The notes beneath the pieces were generated by a model. The model worked only from the letters and a program-made list of their open reading frames with translations, did not search any database and was not told the origin of the DNA. Position numbers and translations under genes: made by a program. Positions 25,098 to 33,487 of a stretch of 58,199 nt of DNA are shown here, one piece after another (within the stretch, counting starts at the first letter, position 1; every line of letters begins with the position of its first letter). This DNA is from Acidimicrobiaceae bacterium (GTDB taxonomy: Bacteria > Actinomycetota > Acidimicrobiia > Acidimicrobiales > RAAP-2), in NCBI GenBank assembly GCA_003169675.1, contig PNAT01000188.1, positions 24,637-82,835 of the forward strand, read 5' to 3'.

Positions 25098-25511
25098 CTA
25101 CTGGGTGCAGACGTACGTTCCGTTCGGCGCGGTCGGAACAGCTTGACCTTCAACAGTGCCGTTCGTGTTGCCGTCATTGCCGACGGCAACTCCGCCGCCC
25201 TGGCCACCGGCTGAACCGCTGGCGGTCACATTGCCGGAGACGGGGCTGGTGCTCGCGCTGGTCACCCCGGTCACCTGCAGGTATCCGCCATTGCCGCTCT
25301 GTGTCGCGGCGATGCCCGCGTAGCCGCTGGGCGGCACGGCGGGAAGGCCGTTGGCACCCGACGTGTACACCGGCCCTGCGCCGCCATTAGCGGTGCCCTG
25401 GGACGACCCGCACGCGGCGACCGAAGTCCCGGACAGGGCAGCTGTACCGAGCAGACCACCCGAAGCAGCCATGATTCCCAACATTCCAATACGTGAGGTG
25501 AGCCTCAACAT
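25098..25511 (-). CDS. Small Gly/Ala/Ser-rich exported protein of unknown function
   Basis: A 137-residue protein not assigned to a family. A hydrophobic signal sequence (about 8-29, MLGIMAASGGLLGTAALSG) ends in SVAAC, which fits a lipobox (V-A-A-C34), so it could be a lipoprotein; otherwise cleavage after Ala is likely. The mature part is Gly, Ser, Thr, Asn and Ala-rich with little charge and ends in TYVCTQ, giving a second Cys near the C-terminus. The start ATG at 25511 has GGAGGA unusually close; ATG 25484 is an alternative. It is monocistronic with its own promoter and terminator. Confidence 0.7.
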   Translation of the reverse strand: MLRLTSRIGMLGIMAASGGLLGTAALSGTSVAACGSSQGTANGGAGPVYTSGANGLPAVPPSGYAGIAATQSGNGGYLQVTGVTSASTSPVSGNVTASGSAGGQGGGVAVGNDGNTNGTVEGQAVPTAPNGTYVCTQ

Positions 25512-25855
25512 TCCTCCATTCCAATGGTTAGTGGGCCTGAGTACGGCACGTCACGAGAACGCACGAACATCGACCCCCCATTCCCGCCAAGGTGGTGGGG
25601 AGCCACAGAGTATTAGGTCCGGCTCCCTAAGTCAAACGTTTGTTTGGGATAGGGATCGGGGCCCCCCGGCGGAGCAGAAGGGGATCCGAGCCGGGAGGAT
25701 TCAAGGGTTCTGCCCCCGATTATTCGATTCCCTGCTCTGCCAGGTCGTCGGTCGGTGGATACGGGCATAGCTGGGTTTGTCCCTGCTCACGGGAGATCCC
25801 TCTCGGCTCATGTCGAGCGCCGGGAGGGTATCCGGCGGCTCAAAGGAGCCCTCAG
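25512..25855. other. Non-coding stretch with promoter
   Basis: This gap holds the leader and promoter of the leftward small-protein gene (25607-25635) and a 10-base palindrome. No gene was recognised on either strand in the remainder up to the esterase stop. Confidence 0.5.
25607..25635 (-). promoter_or_regulatory. Promoter of the small exported protein gene
   Basis: On the minus strand TTGACT (25630-25635) and TACTCT (25607-25612) are separated by 17 bases. The start codon lies about 96 bases downstream. The palindrome CAAACGTTTG (25633-25642) overlaps the -35 edge and could be a regulator site. Confidence 0.6.
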
Positions 25856-26659
25856 TTAGGCGATCTGAGCCGGTGCTTGCGGCTGGGTCGGGAGCACCGT
25901 CGCTGGGGACCCGAGAACGTGGGAGTCGAGAAAGAGCGACACGATGCCCGCACACTGACGACCGAATGCAGGCTGGAGATCGAAGGCGTGCGGCTGGCCA
26001 TCGAAGATGTGGATCTCGGCCGACGCTCCGGAGGCGATCAGGGCGAGATACATCTTCAGGCTCTCACCGCAGTCAACCAGTTCATCGCGGTTGCCGGTGA
26101 CCAGCAGTGTGGGCGGAAACTGTGGACCGGCGAGGGTCAAGGGGCTCAAAGACGCCAGGCGGGTCTCCGATACGTCATCACCGAGTAGAAACGCCATCGC
26201 CTGCGGAGCCCCCAGGGCGCGGGCGTAGTCACCCAGAAAGTCGACCGGCGGGTAGAACGCCACCGTGGCCGCCACCGGCCGCTCGCCCGTCCCGGCTGCC
26301 AACAGCGCCAGGCATCCGCCGGCCGAATGACCCGACACGACGATCTTGGCGGGATCGAGGCCCAGGGATGGAGCCTGATCATGAAAGTAGGCGAGTGCGG
26401 TGTGGACGTCGTCGATCTGCGCGGGCCATGTGGCCTCTCGAGCCAGCCGATACTCACAGGCCAGGCTGGTGTAGCCGATCCGGCCCAGGGCGATGCCGTA
26501 GCCGCGGAGCTGGCTTCGATCGCCGTTGACGAAGCTGCCGCCATGCACCAGGAGTACTCCGGCGCCGTTGGGCGTCGGTGGCCGGTAGAGGTCGGCCCTG
26601 AGCGGCCGCCTCCCGCCCTGCCCCACGTCCACCGTCTCGATCTCCACTCGTTCCGACAC
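25856..26659 (-). CDS. Alpha/beta hydrolase (HSL-like esterase)
   Basis: A probable carboxylesterase of about 267 residues. The oxyanion-hole motif is VLLVHGGSFVNGD; the nucleophile elbow is SGHSAGGCLALL, with His instead of the usual Asp of the GDSAG form; the acid is in LLVTGNRDELVDC and the catalytic His in DGQPHAFDLQP. The GTG at 26659 follows GGAGGAGTGC and is preferred over the longer frame starting at 26734. No signal peptide is seen, so it is probably cytoplasmic. The substrate is unknown. Confidence 0.85.
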   Translation of the reverse strand: MSERVEIETVDVGQGGRRPLRADLYRPPTPNGAGVLLVHGGSFVNGDRSQLRGYGIALGRIGYTSLACEYRLAREATWPAQIDDVHTALAYFHDQAPSLGLDPAKIVVSGHSAGGCLALLAAGTGERPVAATVAFYPPVDFLGDYARALGAPQAMAFLLGDDVSETRLASLSPLTLAGPQFPPTLLVTGNRDELVDCGESLKMYLALIASGASAEIHIFDGQPHAFDLQPAFGRQCAGIVSLFLDSHVLGSPATVLPTQPQAPAQIA

Positions 26660-26766
26660 GCACTCCTCCGAGACCCAATGCTCAACCGCGCCATGGGCGC
26701 ACGCGGTGCGAACCAGCGTGAATCTAACTCTCAAGCGTCCCTACCGGCACCTCGCCAGCCACTTCT

Positions 26767-27456
26767 TCAGTCGCCCGACCGACCGCCCTCGACCGGCCAG
26801 GACCCGAACGACGACACCAGCTCATCACGCAACACGCTCAGATCCACCACCCCGTCCGAGAGTTCCGCCACGCCGACCGCGGTGTCGGTGAGATCGCGCA
26901 CCAGTCCGGCTCGCACCGCGTCATCGACGTGCACGAGCTCAATGAGCGGCACGGGATCCCAATGGGCATAGGCACAGGAGGAGAACAGCGCTCCCTCCCG
27001 ACCCCGCCACTGCGAGAGGCCGGTGACCTTGCGGCCATGGTGGAACACCTCGCCGGGACCCCGACCGGCAAAGCACACCAGCTCACCAAGCTCTCCGGGG
27101 ACCGAACGCCCGGAATGCACGTCCAGGCCCCCAACGCCCAACGTCGCCAGTGCCTCGCACCACCAAGCCCCCACCCACGCCGCGGCGGCGGATACATCGA
27201 CGTCCCAGAGTGGGTCATGGCGCGGAATCCAGGAGTCGATCCACACATGATCGCCCGGCTGCAGGAAGACCGACCCTCCCCCACCCCTCCGGCGCGCTAC
27301 GTCCACACCTCTCTCCTTCACCCGCAGCCGGGCCACCAACTCCACTGGCTGCGTGCTGCCCAGCACCAACGTCGGGCGCTCCACCAGGCGCGCCAGCGCC
27401 ACCCGCTCGGGCGCTTTTCTGAATTGCTCGACGTCGAAGAGAGGACTCGAAAGCAA
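26767..27456 (-). CDS. Lipoate/biotin-ligase (LplA/LipB/BPL) family protein
   Basis: A 229-residue protein of the biotin/lipoate A/B ligase fold. The characteristic core is VARRRGGGGSVFLQPGDHVWID in shortened form (about 53-73), followed by CFAGRGPGEVFHHGRKVTGLSQWRGREGALF in part, where the Lys of GRKVTGLSQ is the usual cofactor-site lysine. Ligase or transferase activity on lipoate or octanoate is likely, but the acceptor is unknown. A TTG start three bases after the HNH gene stop fits translational coupling. The protein is shorter than bacterial LplA (about 330). Confidence 0.75.
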   Translation of the reverse strand: MLSSPLFDVEQFRKAPERVALARLVERPTLVLGSTQPVELVARLRVKERGVDVARRRGGGGSVFLQPGDHVWIDSWIPRHDPLWDVDVSAAAAWVGAWWCEALATLGVGGLDVHSGRSVPGELGELVCFAGRGPGEVFHHGRKVTGLSQWRGREGALFSSCAYAHWDPVPLIELVHVDDAVRAGLVRDLTDTAVGVAELSDGVVDLSVLRDELVSSFGSWPVEGGRSGD

Positions 27457-27459
27457 CGT

Positions 27460-27966
27460 TCAGGATGCCGCAGCCAAATAGGGCTCCCACAAAGGGTCCA
27501 CCTCGGCCAGGTGGCGGAGCCGCCAGAGATGGCCGTCAGGAGGGACCGGCTTCACCCGCAGCGTCCATCCCAGCTCGGACAGCAACAGATCGGCCTTGGT
27601 CAGGTTGTCCCGTTTGCAGGAGGCCACCACATTGGACCAGTCATGCGTGCCGCCCCGGCTGCGCGGGATCACGTGGTCGATGGTGTCGGCCGGTGCCGAG
27701 CAGTACACACAGAGCCCCCCGTCCCGGCGCAGGACCGACCGCCTGGTCACGGGCGGCGTGCGCGCCCAGCGCGGAATGCGGACCATGTGGGCCAGTCGCA
27801 CGATGGAAGGGACCTCTACGTGCAGGGACGGAGAGTGGAACACGGCACAGTCCTCGCGAAAGGCGACCGCCTCGGCCCGGCCGGCCAGTACCAGTACGAC
27901 GGCACGGCGATCCGAGACGAGGGCCAGCGGCTCGTAGGTCGCATTGAGGAGGAGCACCCGCTCCAT
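27460..27966 (-). CDS. HNH endonuclease family protein
   Basis: A 168-residue HNH-domain protein of the group common in actinobacteria, beginning VLLLNATYEPLALVSDRRAVVLVL in part. The HNH core is CVYCSAPADTIDHVIPRSRGGTHDWSNVVASCKRDN in part. The DH pair and the second-half Asn are kept. The fourth structural zinc ligand is changed: the usual CxxCN reads CKRDN. This may weaken zinc binding or mark a functional shift. It is followed by the ligase-like gene within three bases. The biological role of this family is not established. Confidence 0.85.
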   Translation of the reverse strand: MERVLLLNATYEPLALVSDRRAVVLVLAGRAEAVAFREDCAVFHSPSLHVEVPSIVRLAHMVRIPRWARTPPVTRRSVLRRDGGLCVYCSAPADTIDHVIPRSRGGTHDWSNVVASCKRDNLTKADLLLSELGWTLRVKPVPPDGHLWRLRHLAEVDPLWEPYLAAAS

Positions 27967-27979
27967 AACGATGGAGAGG

Positions 27980-28267
27980 CTACCCGCGGCCGGGACGCGT
28001 CCTCCGACACCATTTCAGGTAGGCCACCACGTCGGCTCTGGACAAAGCCTCTCCCGACCCGGCGTCGCCCCCGAAGGCAGTCTCCAACCGGAACCGCCAA
28101 TACGCCTCTCCCGGAACGGGCAGGAACGGCGCCCGGTGCCACCATCCCCGGCGCGCCAGGCGGACCAGAGCGGCAAGTGCCGCCCACCACAACGTCGGGT
28201 GGAGCACCACGGCACCCAGGACCACGATGGCGTCACCACTCCAACGGTGACGTCCGGTGGCGCTCAT
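27980..28267 (-). CDS. Small protein of unknown function with one membrane segment
   Basis: A 95-residue protein without a recognised family. One hydrophobic stretch (IVVLGAVVLHPTLWWAALAALV in part) lies near residues 13-34; the rest is basic with WWHRAPFLPVPGEAYWRFRLE in part and an acidic segment. The ATG at 28267 overlaps the ROK-kinase stop as ATGA, so it is co-translated, and it lies 13 bases before the HNH gene. A housekeeping role within this small operon is possible but not shown. Confidence 0.65.
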   Translation of the reverse strand: MSATGRHRWSGDAIVVLGAVVLHPTLWWAALAALVRLARRGWWHRAPFLPVPGEAYWRFRLETAFGGDAGSGEALSRADVVAYLKWCRRTRPGRG

Positions 28268-29181
28268 CCTCGGGAAGCGACGCCGTGCCATCCGACCTGC
28301 GCCGCGCCAATGAGGGGACCGCGGTCACCCAGACCCCCGGGTACCACCGTCGCCCCCCGGGCGAAGTCGAGACCACACCGAAGGTCGATCTCCCGCTGCG
28401 CCGCCACGAAGAACGGCTCGCCGAACCCCAATGCCACGGAGCCACTGACCACCGCCAGCGGGAGATCCAACAGATTCACCGTGGAAGCCACGGCACGACC
28501 CACCAGAGTGCCGGTCCGCTCCACCATCTCGGGCGATGCCAACTCGGCCGGTTGCCCGGTGATCAGTGCCAACGCCGTGCCCGACGCCTCCGCCTCGAGG
28601 CAGCCGTGGCTCCCGCACACGCAGGGGCGCCCTTCGGGGACGACGACCATATGGCCGATGTGCCCGGCATTCCCCCACCGGCCCTGGAGGAGGCGCCCGT
28701 CGAGAATCACACCTCCACCCACGCCGGTTGAGACGACCATGGCGATGAAGTCACGTTGGCCGGCCCCGGCGCCAATCCACCCCTCACCGAGCGCCAGTGC
28801 TTTGGCGTCGTTATCGACAAAGGTGGGCAGGCCGGTCAGGGCAGCCAGCCGGGCCCGCAGGGGGAACGACCGCCAGCGGGGGATGTTCAGGGGCGATACT
28901 TCTTCGCCTCCCGTGCTCATCGGCCCCCCGCACCCGACACCGCAGACCACGATCGGGTCGCGACCGTTCGCCTGGGCACGCACCCGATTGACCAGGTCAA
29001 CCAGGTTAAGCCACATTGACTCCGCCTCGTCTGGACCGCTCCCGGCACCACCGGAGGAGCCACGTGGCCCCGGCACCAGGGTCGGCACCTGTTCCCGGTG
29101 CACGATGCACCCTTCGGGATCGACCAGACCGGCAGCCATTTTCGTGCCACCGATGTCGACGGCCAACGCCAGATTGGTCAT
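28264..29181 (-). CDS. ROK family sugar kinase (glucokinase-like)
   Basis: A 305-residue ROK kinase. The phosphate-1 motif is VDIGGTKMAAGLVD; the catalytic Asp is in FVDNDAKALALGE; the phosphate-2 loop is VSTGVGGGVILDG; the ROK zinc motif is GHMVVVPEGRPCVCGSHGCLE in part, with CxCGxxGCxE complete. No helix-turn-helix is present, so it is an enzyme rather than a ROK repressor. Glucose or a related hexose is the likely substrate. It is followed by coupled small genes. Confidence 0.92.
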   Translation of the reverse strand: MTNLALAVDIGGTKMAAGLVDPEGCIVHREQVPTLVPGPRGSSGGAGSGPDEAESMWLNLVDLVNRVRAQANGRDPIVVCGVGCGGPMSTGGEEVSPLNIPRWRSFPLRARLAALTGLPTFVDNDAKALALGEGWIGAGAGQRDFIAMVVSTGVGGGVILDGRLLQGRWGNAGHIGHMVVVPEGRPCVCGSHGCLEAEASGTALALITGQPAELASPEMVERTGTLVGRAVASTVNLLDLPLAVVSGSVALGFGEPFFVAAQREIDLRCGLDFARGATVVPGGLGDRGPLIGAAQVGWHGVASRG

Positions 29182-29221
29182 GGTGGACGGCAGTCGGGCC
29201 GCGGGCGAGCCCGCGGGTGAC

Positions 29222-29626
29222 TCAGCTCTCGCGCCGGTGGAACCGGGTACGGAACCAGTCGCGAGCTTCGGTCACCGCTCCCTCCAGCCCGCTCGATGCT
29301 GCAGCGGCCCTCGACTGCTCACCATCCCTCGGACGGGTCAGGTCGTGCCACCCGGCGCGACCCATACGGCGCAGGTTGCGCTCGAACCAGACAGCGGAGG
29401 CGAACATGATGACGACCCCCATGAACCCGGCCACGGTCGACTTGCTGTAGAAGGCCACCAGGATGACCACCCCGATGATGAACGTCACGGCAGCCCACTT
29501 GCAGTAGCGACCGGCATGTCGGTACACGGATTCGGTGCGGACCCGCTCGGCGAATTCGGGGTCCTGGCGCACCAGGGACTCTTCCAGCTCAGCCAATATT
29601 CGCTGTTCGTGGTCGGAAAGTGGCAC
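29222..29626 (-). CDS. DUF3040 membrane protein
   Basis: A 134-residue protein with the actinobacterial DUF3040 start MPLSDHEQRILAELEESL, in which the charged N-terminal helix precedes two membrane segments (about 45-62 and 66-82). The C-terminal tail is charged. DUF3040 genes are widespread in actinobacteria, often beside mraZ, but have no established function. Here the gene stands between the ROK kinase and the divergent acyl-CoA ligase. Confidence 0.9.
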   Translation of the reverse strand: MPLSDHEQRILAELEESLVRQDPEFAERVRTESVYRHAGRYCKWAAVTFIIGVVILVAFYSKSTVAGFMGVVIMFASAVWFERNLRRMGRAGWHDLTRPRDGEQSRAAAASSGLEGAVTEARDWFRTRFHRRES

Positions 29627-29902
29627 TAGCAGCAGCCCCCGGGGTTAGGCACGTCTATCCGCCCTCCATGTTTGCATGCCGGCCGGACCGGGACAATGCG
29701 ATCTGCTCCCTGCGATCCATTGTGCCTGGCCATCATCACCGTCCTTCAGCTTAGGACCACCGCCGGACCTCCGGCACGCGGTCGTTGGCCTGGCCAGGCG
29801 GCTCGGCCGGGCCAGTTCCCCGGCCCACCAAGGGTCTTGCCGACTCCGCCTCGCCCGTCCTGCCGGCCAGCTGCTATGAGAAGAGTCCGAAAAGGAGTGG
29901 AC

Positions 29903-31462
29903 ATGAGCACGAACGAGGTACTCACCGGAGCACGCACCTTGTGGGAGCTCACTGACCGACGGGCCGACGTGTCCCCCGACCAACCCATGCTGATCGCCGC
30001 CGACGGGGAGATGCTCACCTTCGGGCAGTTCCGTGATCGGGCCGCCCGGGTGGCCGCCGGCCTGCACACCATGGGCGTCGGCACGGGTTCCATGGTGTCA
30101 TGGCAGCTCCCGACCCGGATCGACACCGTGGTGCTCTCCCTGGCCCTCTCCCGCCTGGGGGCCGTCCAGAATCCCATCATCCACCTCTACCGTGAGCGCG
30201 AGGTCGGCTTCGCCCTCCGGGAGACGGGCGCGTCGATGTTCATCATCCCGACCGTCTGGCGGGACATCGACTTCCCGGCCATGGCCGAGCGGGCGCTGGC
30301 CGACTCCCCCACCCGCCCCGACATCATGAGGATCGACGACGGGCTGCCCGAGGGAGATCCGGCGACCCTTCCGCCACCGCCCGTCCCCACCACGGCGGCG
30401 GAAGCCCCCAACCGGTGGATCTACTACACCTCGGGCTCGACGGCTGACCCCAAGGGGGTGCAGCACACCGACCAGACCCTGATCGCCGGCGGCTGGGGCC
30501 TGGCCCGCGCCCTGGCCATGAACCCCGACGACGTCGGCACCATCGCCTTCCCGTTCGCCCACATCGCCGGCCCGGACTACCTCGTCACCATGCTCTCGTT
30601 CGGTTTCCCGGCCGTCCTGGTCGAGGCCTTCTCGGTGCCCGACGTCCTCCCGCTCTTCCGCAATCACGGCGCCACCATGGTGGGCGGCAGTACTGCCTTC
30701 TATGTGGCCTACCTGGCCGAGCAACGCAAGACGCCGGGCCAGCCGATCCTGCCCACGCTCCGCCTCATGTCCGGGGGTGGCGCGGCTAAGCCACCCGAGG
30801 TCCACTTCGAGGTGCGCGACGAGATCGGGGGCCGAGGGGTCGTGCACGGGTACGGCATGACCGAGGTACCCATGATCTCGAACGGCTCACCAGACGACTC
30901 CGACGAGCAACTGGCCAACACCGACGGCAAGCCGGTAGAGGGCGCCGAGGTGCGCATCGTCACCCTGGACGGCCGGCCGGCCGCGCCCGGTGAAGAAGGC
31001 GAAGTACGGGTCAAGGGCCCCATGGTGTTCCACGGCTACACCGACCCCTCCCTCAACGCCGACGCCTTCGATGACGACGGCTATTTCCGCACCGGCGACC
31101 TGGGCAAGCTCAGAGCCGATGGGCATCTCACCTTGACCGGGCGCCTCAAGGACGTCATCGTCCGCAAGGGGGAGAACATCAGCGCCAAGGAGATCGAGGA
31201 CCTGCTCTACACCCACCCCAAGGTCATTGAGGTGTCGGTGATCGGCCTTCCCGATCCCGAACGGGGCGAACGGGTCTGCGCCGTCGTCCAATTGGCCGAG
31301 GGAACCGACGGGCTCGAGCTCGCCGAGGTGGTCGCCTTCTGCCGGCAGGCCGGCCTCATGACGCAGAAGATCCCCGAGCAGCTCGAGATCCGCACCGAGT
31401 GGCCCCGGGCCGGCACCGGGAAGATCGTCAAGAAGAACCTGCGCGACGAGTACTCGGCGTGA
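29903..31462 (+). CDS. AMP-dependent acyl-CoA ligase
   Basis: A 519-residue ANL-superfamily enzyme that activates a carboxylate via acyl-AMP and transfers it to CoA. The P-loop-like motif is IYYTSGSTADPKGVQHT; the A5 region is HGYGMTEVPMIS; then DDGYFRTGDLG, the hinge LTGRLKDVIVRKGENIS and the catalytic Lys near the end in TGKIVKKNLRDEY. The ATG at 29903 follows AAAGGAG, so the longer upstream frame is not used. The chain-length preference is unknown; relatives act on medium- to long-chain or cyclic acids. Its stop overlaps the next gene as GTGA. Confidence 0.93.
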   Translation: MSTNEVLTGARTLWELTDRRADVSPDQPMLIAADGEMLTFGQFRDRAARVAAGLHTMGVGTGSMVSWQLPTRIDTVVLSLALSRLGAVQNPIIHLYREREVGFALRETGASMFIIPTVWRDIDFPAMAERALADSPTRPDIMRIDDGLPEGDPATLPPPPVPTTAAEAPNRWIYYTSGSTADPKGVQHTDQTLIAGGWGLARALAMNPDDVGTIAFPFAHIAGPDYLVTMLSFGFPAVLVEAFSVPDVLPLFRNHGATMVGGSTAFYVAYLAEQRKTPGQPILPTLRLMSGGGAAKPPEVHFEVRDEIGGRGVVHGYGMTEVPMISNGSPDDSDEQLANTDGKPVEGAEVRIVTLDGRPAAPGEEGEVRVKGPMVFHGYTDPSLNADAFDDDGYFRTGDLGKLRADGHLTLTGRLKDVIVRKGENISAKEIEDLLYTHPKVIEVSVIGLPDPERGERVCAVVQLAEGTDGLELAEVVAFCRQAGLMTQKIPEQLEIRTEWPRAGTGKIVKKNLRDEYSA

Positions 31463-32016
31463 GCCGGGTGGCGCCCCGACTCGTCGCACCGCCCCGCCCG
31501 ATTCACCAGCTCCCGTACCGGATCACCTTCGTGTGCACGGGCAACATCTGCCGGTCGCCCATGGCCGAGGTGATCACCCGATCACTGGCCGGCGCCACCA
31601 CCCTCGACGACGGCACCTCGCTGGACCGGCACCTGGTGGTCAGCAGTGCCGGCACCGGCCCCTGGCACGAGGGAGAGCCGATGCACCCCAGTGCCGCCCT
31701 CGCACTCGAACGGGCCGGCTACGGCCACCACCCGCATATCGCCCACCACATCCCCACGGCGCAGCTCGGGCACTTCGACCTCATCGTGGCGCTCGACCGG
31801 CGGCACCAGCAGACCTTGCGCGGCCTGGGGGCCGACCCGCACCGCCTCTTCCTCCTGCGCTCATTCGACTCCGACTCCGGGGCAGCCGCCGATGTCCCCG
31901 ACCCGTACTACGGGGACGACGACATGTTCAGCGACTGCCGGGACATGATCGCCGCCGCCTGCCACGGACTGGTGGGCTCCCTGGTCGCCCACTGGGACAC
32001 TCTCTCCGCCGTCTGA
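31459..32016 (+). CDS. Low-molecular-weight protein tyrosine phosphatase
   Basis: A 185-residue cysteine phosphatase. The active-site loop is VCTGNICRSPMAE (C-x5-R-S) near residues 26-38, and the general acid lies in DVPDPYYGDDD near residue 145. The GTG start overlaps the acyl-CoA ligase stop, so the two are translationally coupled, although a shared pathway is not obvious. In bacteria such enzymes often control capsule or exopolysaccharide tyrosine kinases; the CapA-family gene 80 bases downstream fits that reading. It is longer than the usual ~160 residues through an N-terminal extension. Confidence 0.9.
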   Translation: MSRVAPRLVAPPRPIHQLPYRITFVCTGNICRSPMAEVITRSLAGATTLDDGTSLDRHLVVSSAGTGPWHEGEPMHPSAALALERAGYGHHPHIAHHIPTAQLGHFDLIVALDRRHQQTLRGLGADPHRLFLLRSFDSDSGAAADVPDPYYGDDDMFSDCRDMIAAACHGLVGSLVAHWDTLSAV

Positions 32017-32096
32017 GCCGCCCCGACGCCCCACCGCCCAGGTCCCGCCCGGCCCCGGGCCTGACCAGGCTCGATACGGTGTGACATAGTGCCCAC

Positions 32097-33431
32097 GTGG
32101 TCTCACACAGGGTCCGCCGTCGGCGCCGCCAAGTCACCACGGGCGGCGTCGTGCTCTTTCTGCTCCTGCTCTACGTCGTCTTCTTCTCCGGTGGCGGCCA
32201 GAACACACCAGGGCCATCGGCCTCGCACCACCAAACCGCGCTGCAGGCCTTCCCGCTCCACTCGCCCCTCAACCCCGACTGGAAGGGTGACGGCAAAGCC
32301 GTCACCCTGGGCTTCGGCGGGGACGTGCACTTCGCCGGGGCCGTGGGAACCCGCCTGGCGGCGAATCCGGCCACGGCGCTCGGGGACACCTTCAGCCAGC
32401 TCTTCTTGGGCACCCAGTTGAGGATGGTCAACCTGCAGACCGCCATCACCGACGGCACCTGCCCCCCACCAGCACAGAACAAGCTGTACATCTTCGACGC
32501 GCCGGCGACGTCCATCACCGCGTTGCGCAGCGCAGGGGTCAACGTGGCCACTCAGGCCAACGATCACGCCATTGACTGCGGCCCTACGGGGCTGGCCCAG
32601 AACTTGGCCATCGCCGCGCAGACCAAGTTCCCCATCATCGGCATCGGGAACAATGCCGCGCAAGCCTTCGCCCCCTACCGGATCAAGATCAAGGGACAAC
32701 GAATCGCGGTCATCGCCGCCACACAGGTGATCGCCGCCAACCTGGTCAGCACGTGGTCGGCGACGACCTCCCAGCCCGGCGTGGCGGCTGCACTGGATCC
32801 GACAGAACTCATCACCGCAGTCCAGCAGGCCCGGCGAACGGCGGACACGGTGGTGGTCTACCTACATTGGGGAACCGAAGTGCAGGCATGCCCCAACCCC
32901 CAGCAGGAGCCCTTGGCCCAGCAGCTGGTCAATGCCGGTGCCGACATCGTCATCGGCACCGACGCCCACGTGATTCTCGGCGGTGGGTACCTCGGGAGCG
33001 CCTACATCGACTACGGCCTGGGCAACTTCGCCTTCTATGACAACATCGCCCCGGAGACGTCGAGCGGATCCCTCATCATCACTGCGATCGGACGAAAGAT
33101 CACCGGCGCCACCTTCCGTCCCGCCACCATCTTGGCCGGCCTCCCACAACCCCTGACCGGTGCCCCTGCCGCCACCGCCCTTCAAAGCTGGAACTCGGCC
33201 CGTAGTTGCACCAATTTGGCCAGCACCCCGACGGCCAGCCTGGCCTCTGAAAAGGGGGAAACGTCTCCCTTCGTCGCCCCGACCGCCCCGACCGCCCCGA
33301 CCGCGACCCCACCTGCCGGCACCGGTTCGACCTCTACCTCCTCCCCCACGTCCTCCCCCACCTCCTCTACGGCCCCGCCGACCACCACGGCCCCGCCGAC
33401 CACCACGGCCCCGACGGACAACGCCGGATAA
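32097..33431 (+). CDS. CapA-family (poly-gamma-glutamate synthesis type) protein
   Basis: A membrane-anchored metallophosphatase-fold protein of 444 residues. A basic N-terminus (SHRVRRRRRQ) precedes one membrane segment (9-30). The domain starts LGFGGDVHFAGAVG and includes NLQTAITDG, NVATQANDHAIDCGPTGL and VYLHWGTEVQACPNPQQ in part, then GTDAHVILGGGYLG and DYGLGNFAFYDN, all typical of CapA. The C-terminal 60 residues are a Pro/Thr/Ser tail encoded by tandem repeats, probably a wall-spanning linker. A role in capsule or polymer assembly is inferred from the family. Confidence 0.88.
   Translation: MVSHRVRRRRRQVTTGGVVLFLLLLYVVFFSGGGQNTPGPSASHHQTALQAFPLHSPLNPDWKGDGKAVTLGFGGDVHFAGAVGTRLAANPATALGDTFSQLFLGTQLRMVNLQTAITDGTCPPPAQNKLYIFDAPATSITALRSAGVNVATQANDHAIDCGPTGLAQNLAIAAQTKFPIIGIGNNAAQAFAPYRIKIKGQRIAVIAATQVIAANLVSTWSATTSQPGVAAALDPTELITAVQQARRTADTVVVYLHWGTEVQACPNPQQEPLAQQLVNAGADIVIGTDAHVILGGGYLGSAYIDYGLGNFAFYDNIAPETSSGSLIITAIGRKITGATFRPATILAGLPQPLTGAPAATALQSWNSARSCTNLASTPTASLASEKGETSPFVAPTAPTAPTATPPAGTGSTSTSSPTSSPTSSTAPPTTTAPPTTTAPTDNAG
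33277..33413 (+). repeat. Tandem repeats encoding the Pro/Thr tail of the CapA-like protein
   Basis: CCCCGACCG is repeated three times without error at 33277-33303. An 18-base unit GGCCCCGCCGACCACCAC is repeated twice at 33371-33406 with a partial third copy to 33413. They encode Thr-Ala-Pro and Ala-Pro-Pro-Thr-Thr-Thr repeats. Confidence 0.85.
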
Positions 33432-33487
33432 CCACGGTTGGGGTCCGACTCCGACTACTGGGGAACACCGGGAGACGCCCGGTCACC

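Noticed and set aside
25633-25642. Palindrome CAAACGTTTG as a defined operator
   Set aside because: Only 10 bases, single copy, and no regulator nearby; mentioned only as part of the promoter entry.
25690-25760. tRNA-like pieces (GGTTC-like and GGCAGAGC-like stretches)
   Set aside because: No cloverleaf with acceptor and anticodon stems can be drawn.
26929-28731. A 600-codon open frame on the plus strand
   Set aside because: It runs opposite the ligase-like, HNH, small membrane and ROK genes, with low-complexity Arg/His/Pro content; a shadow.
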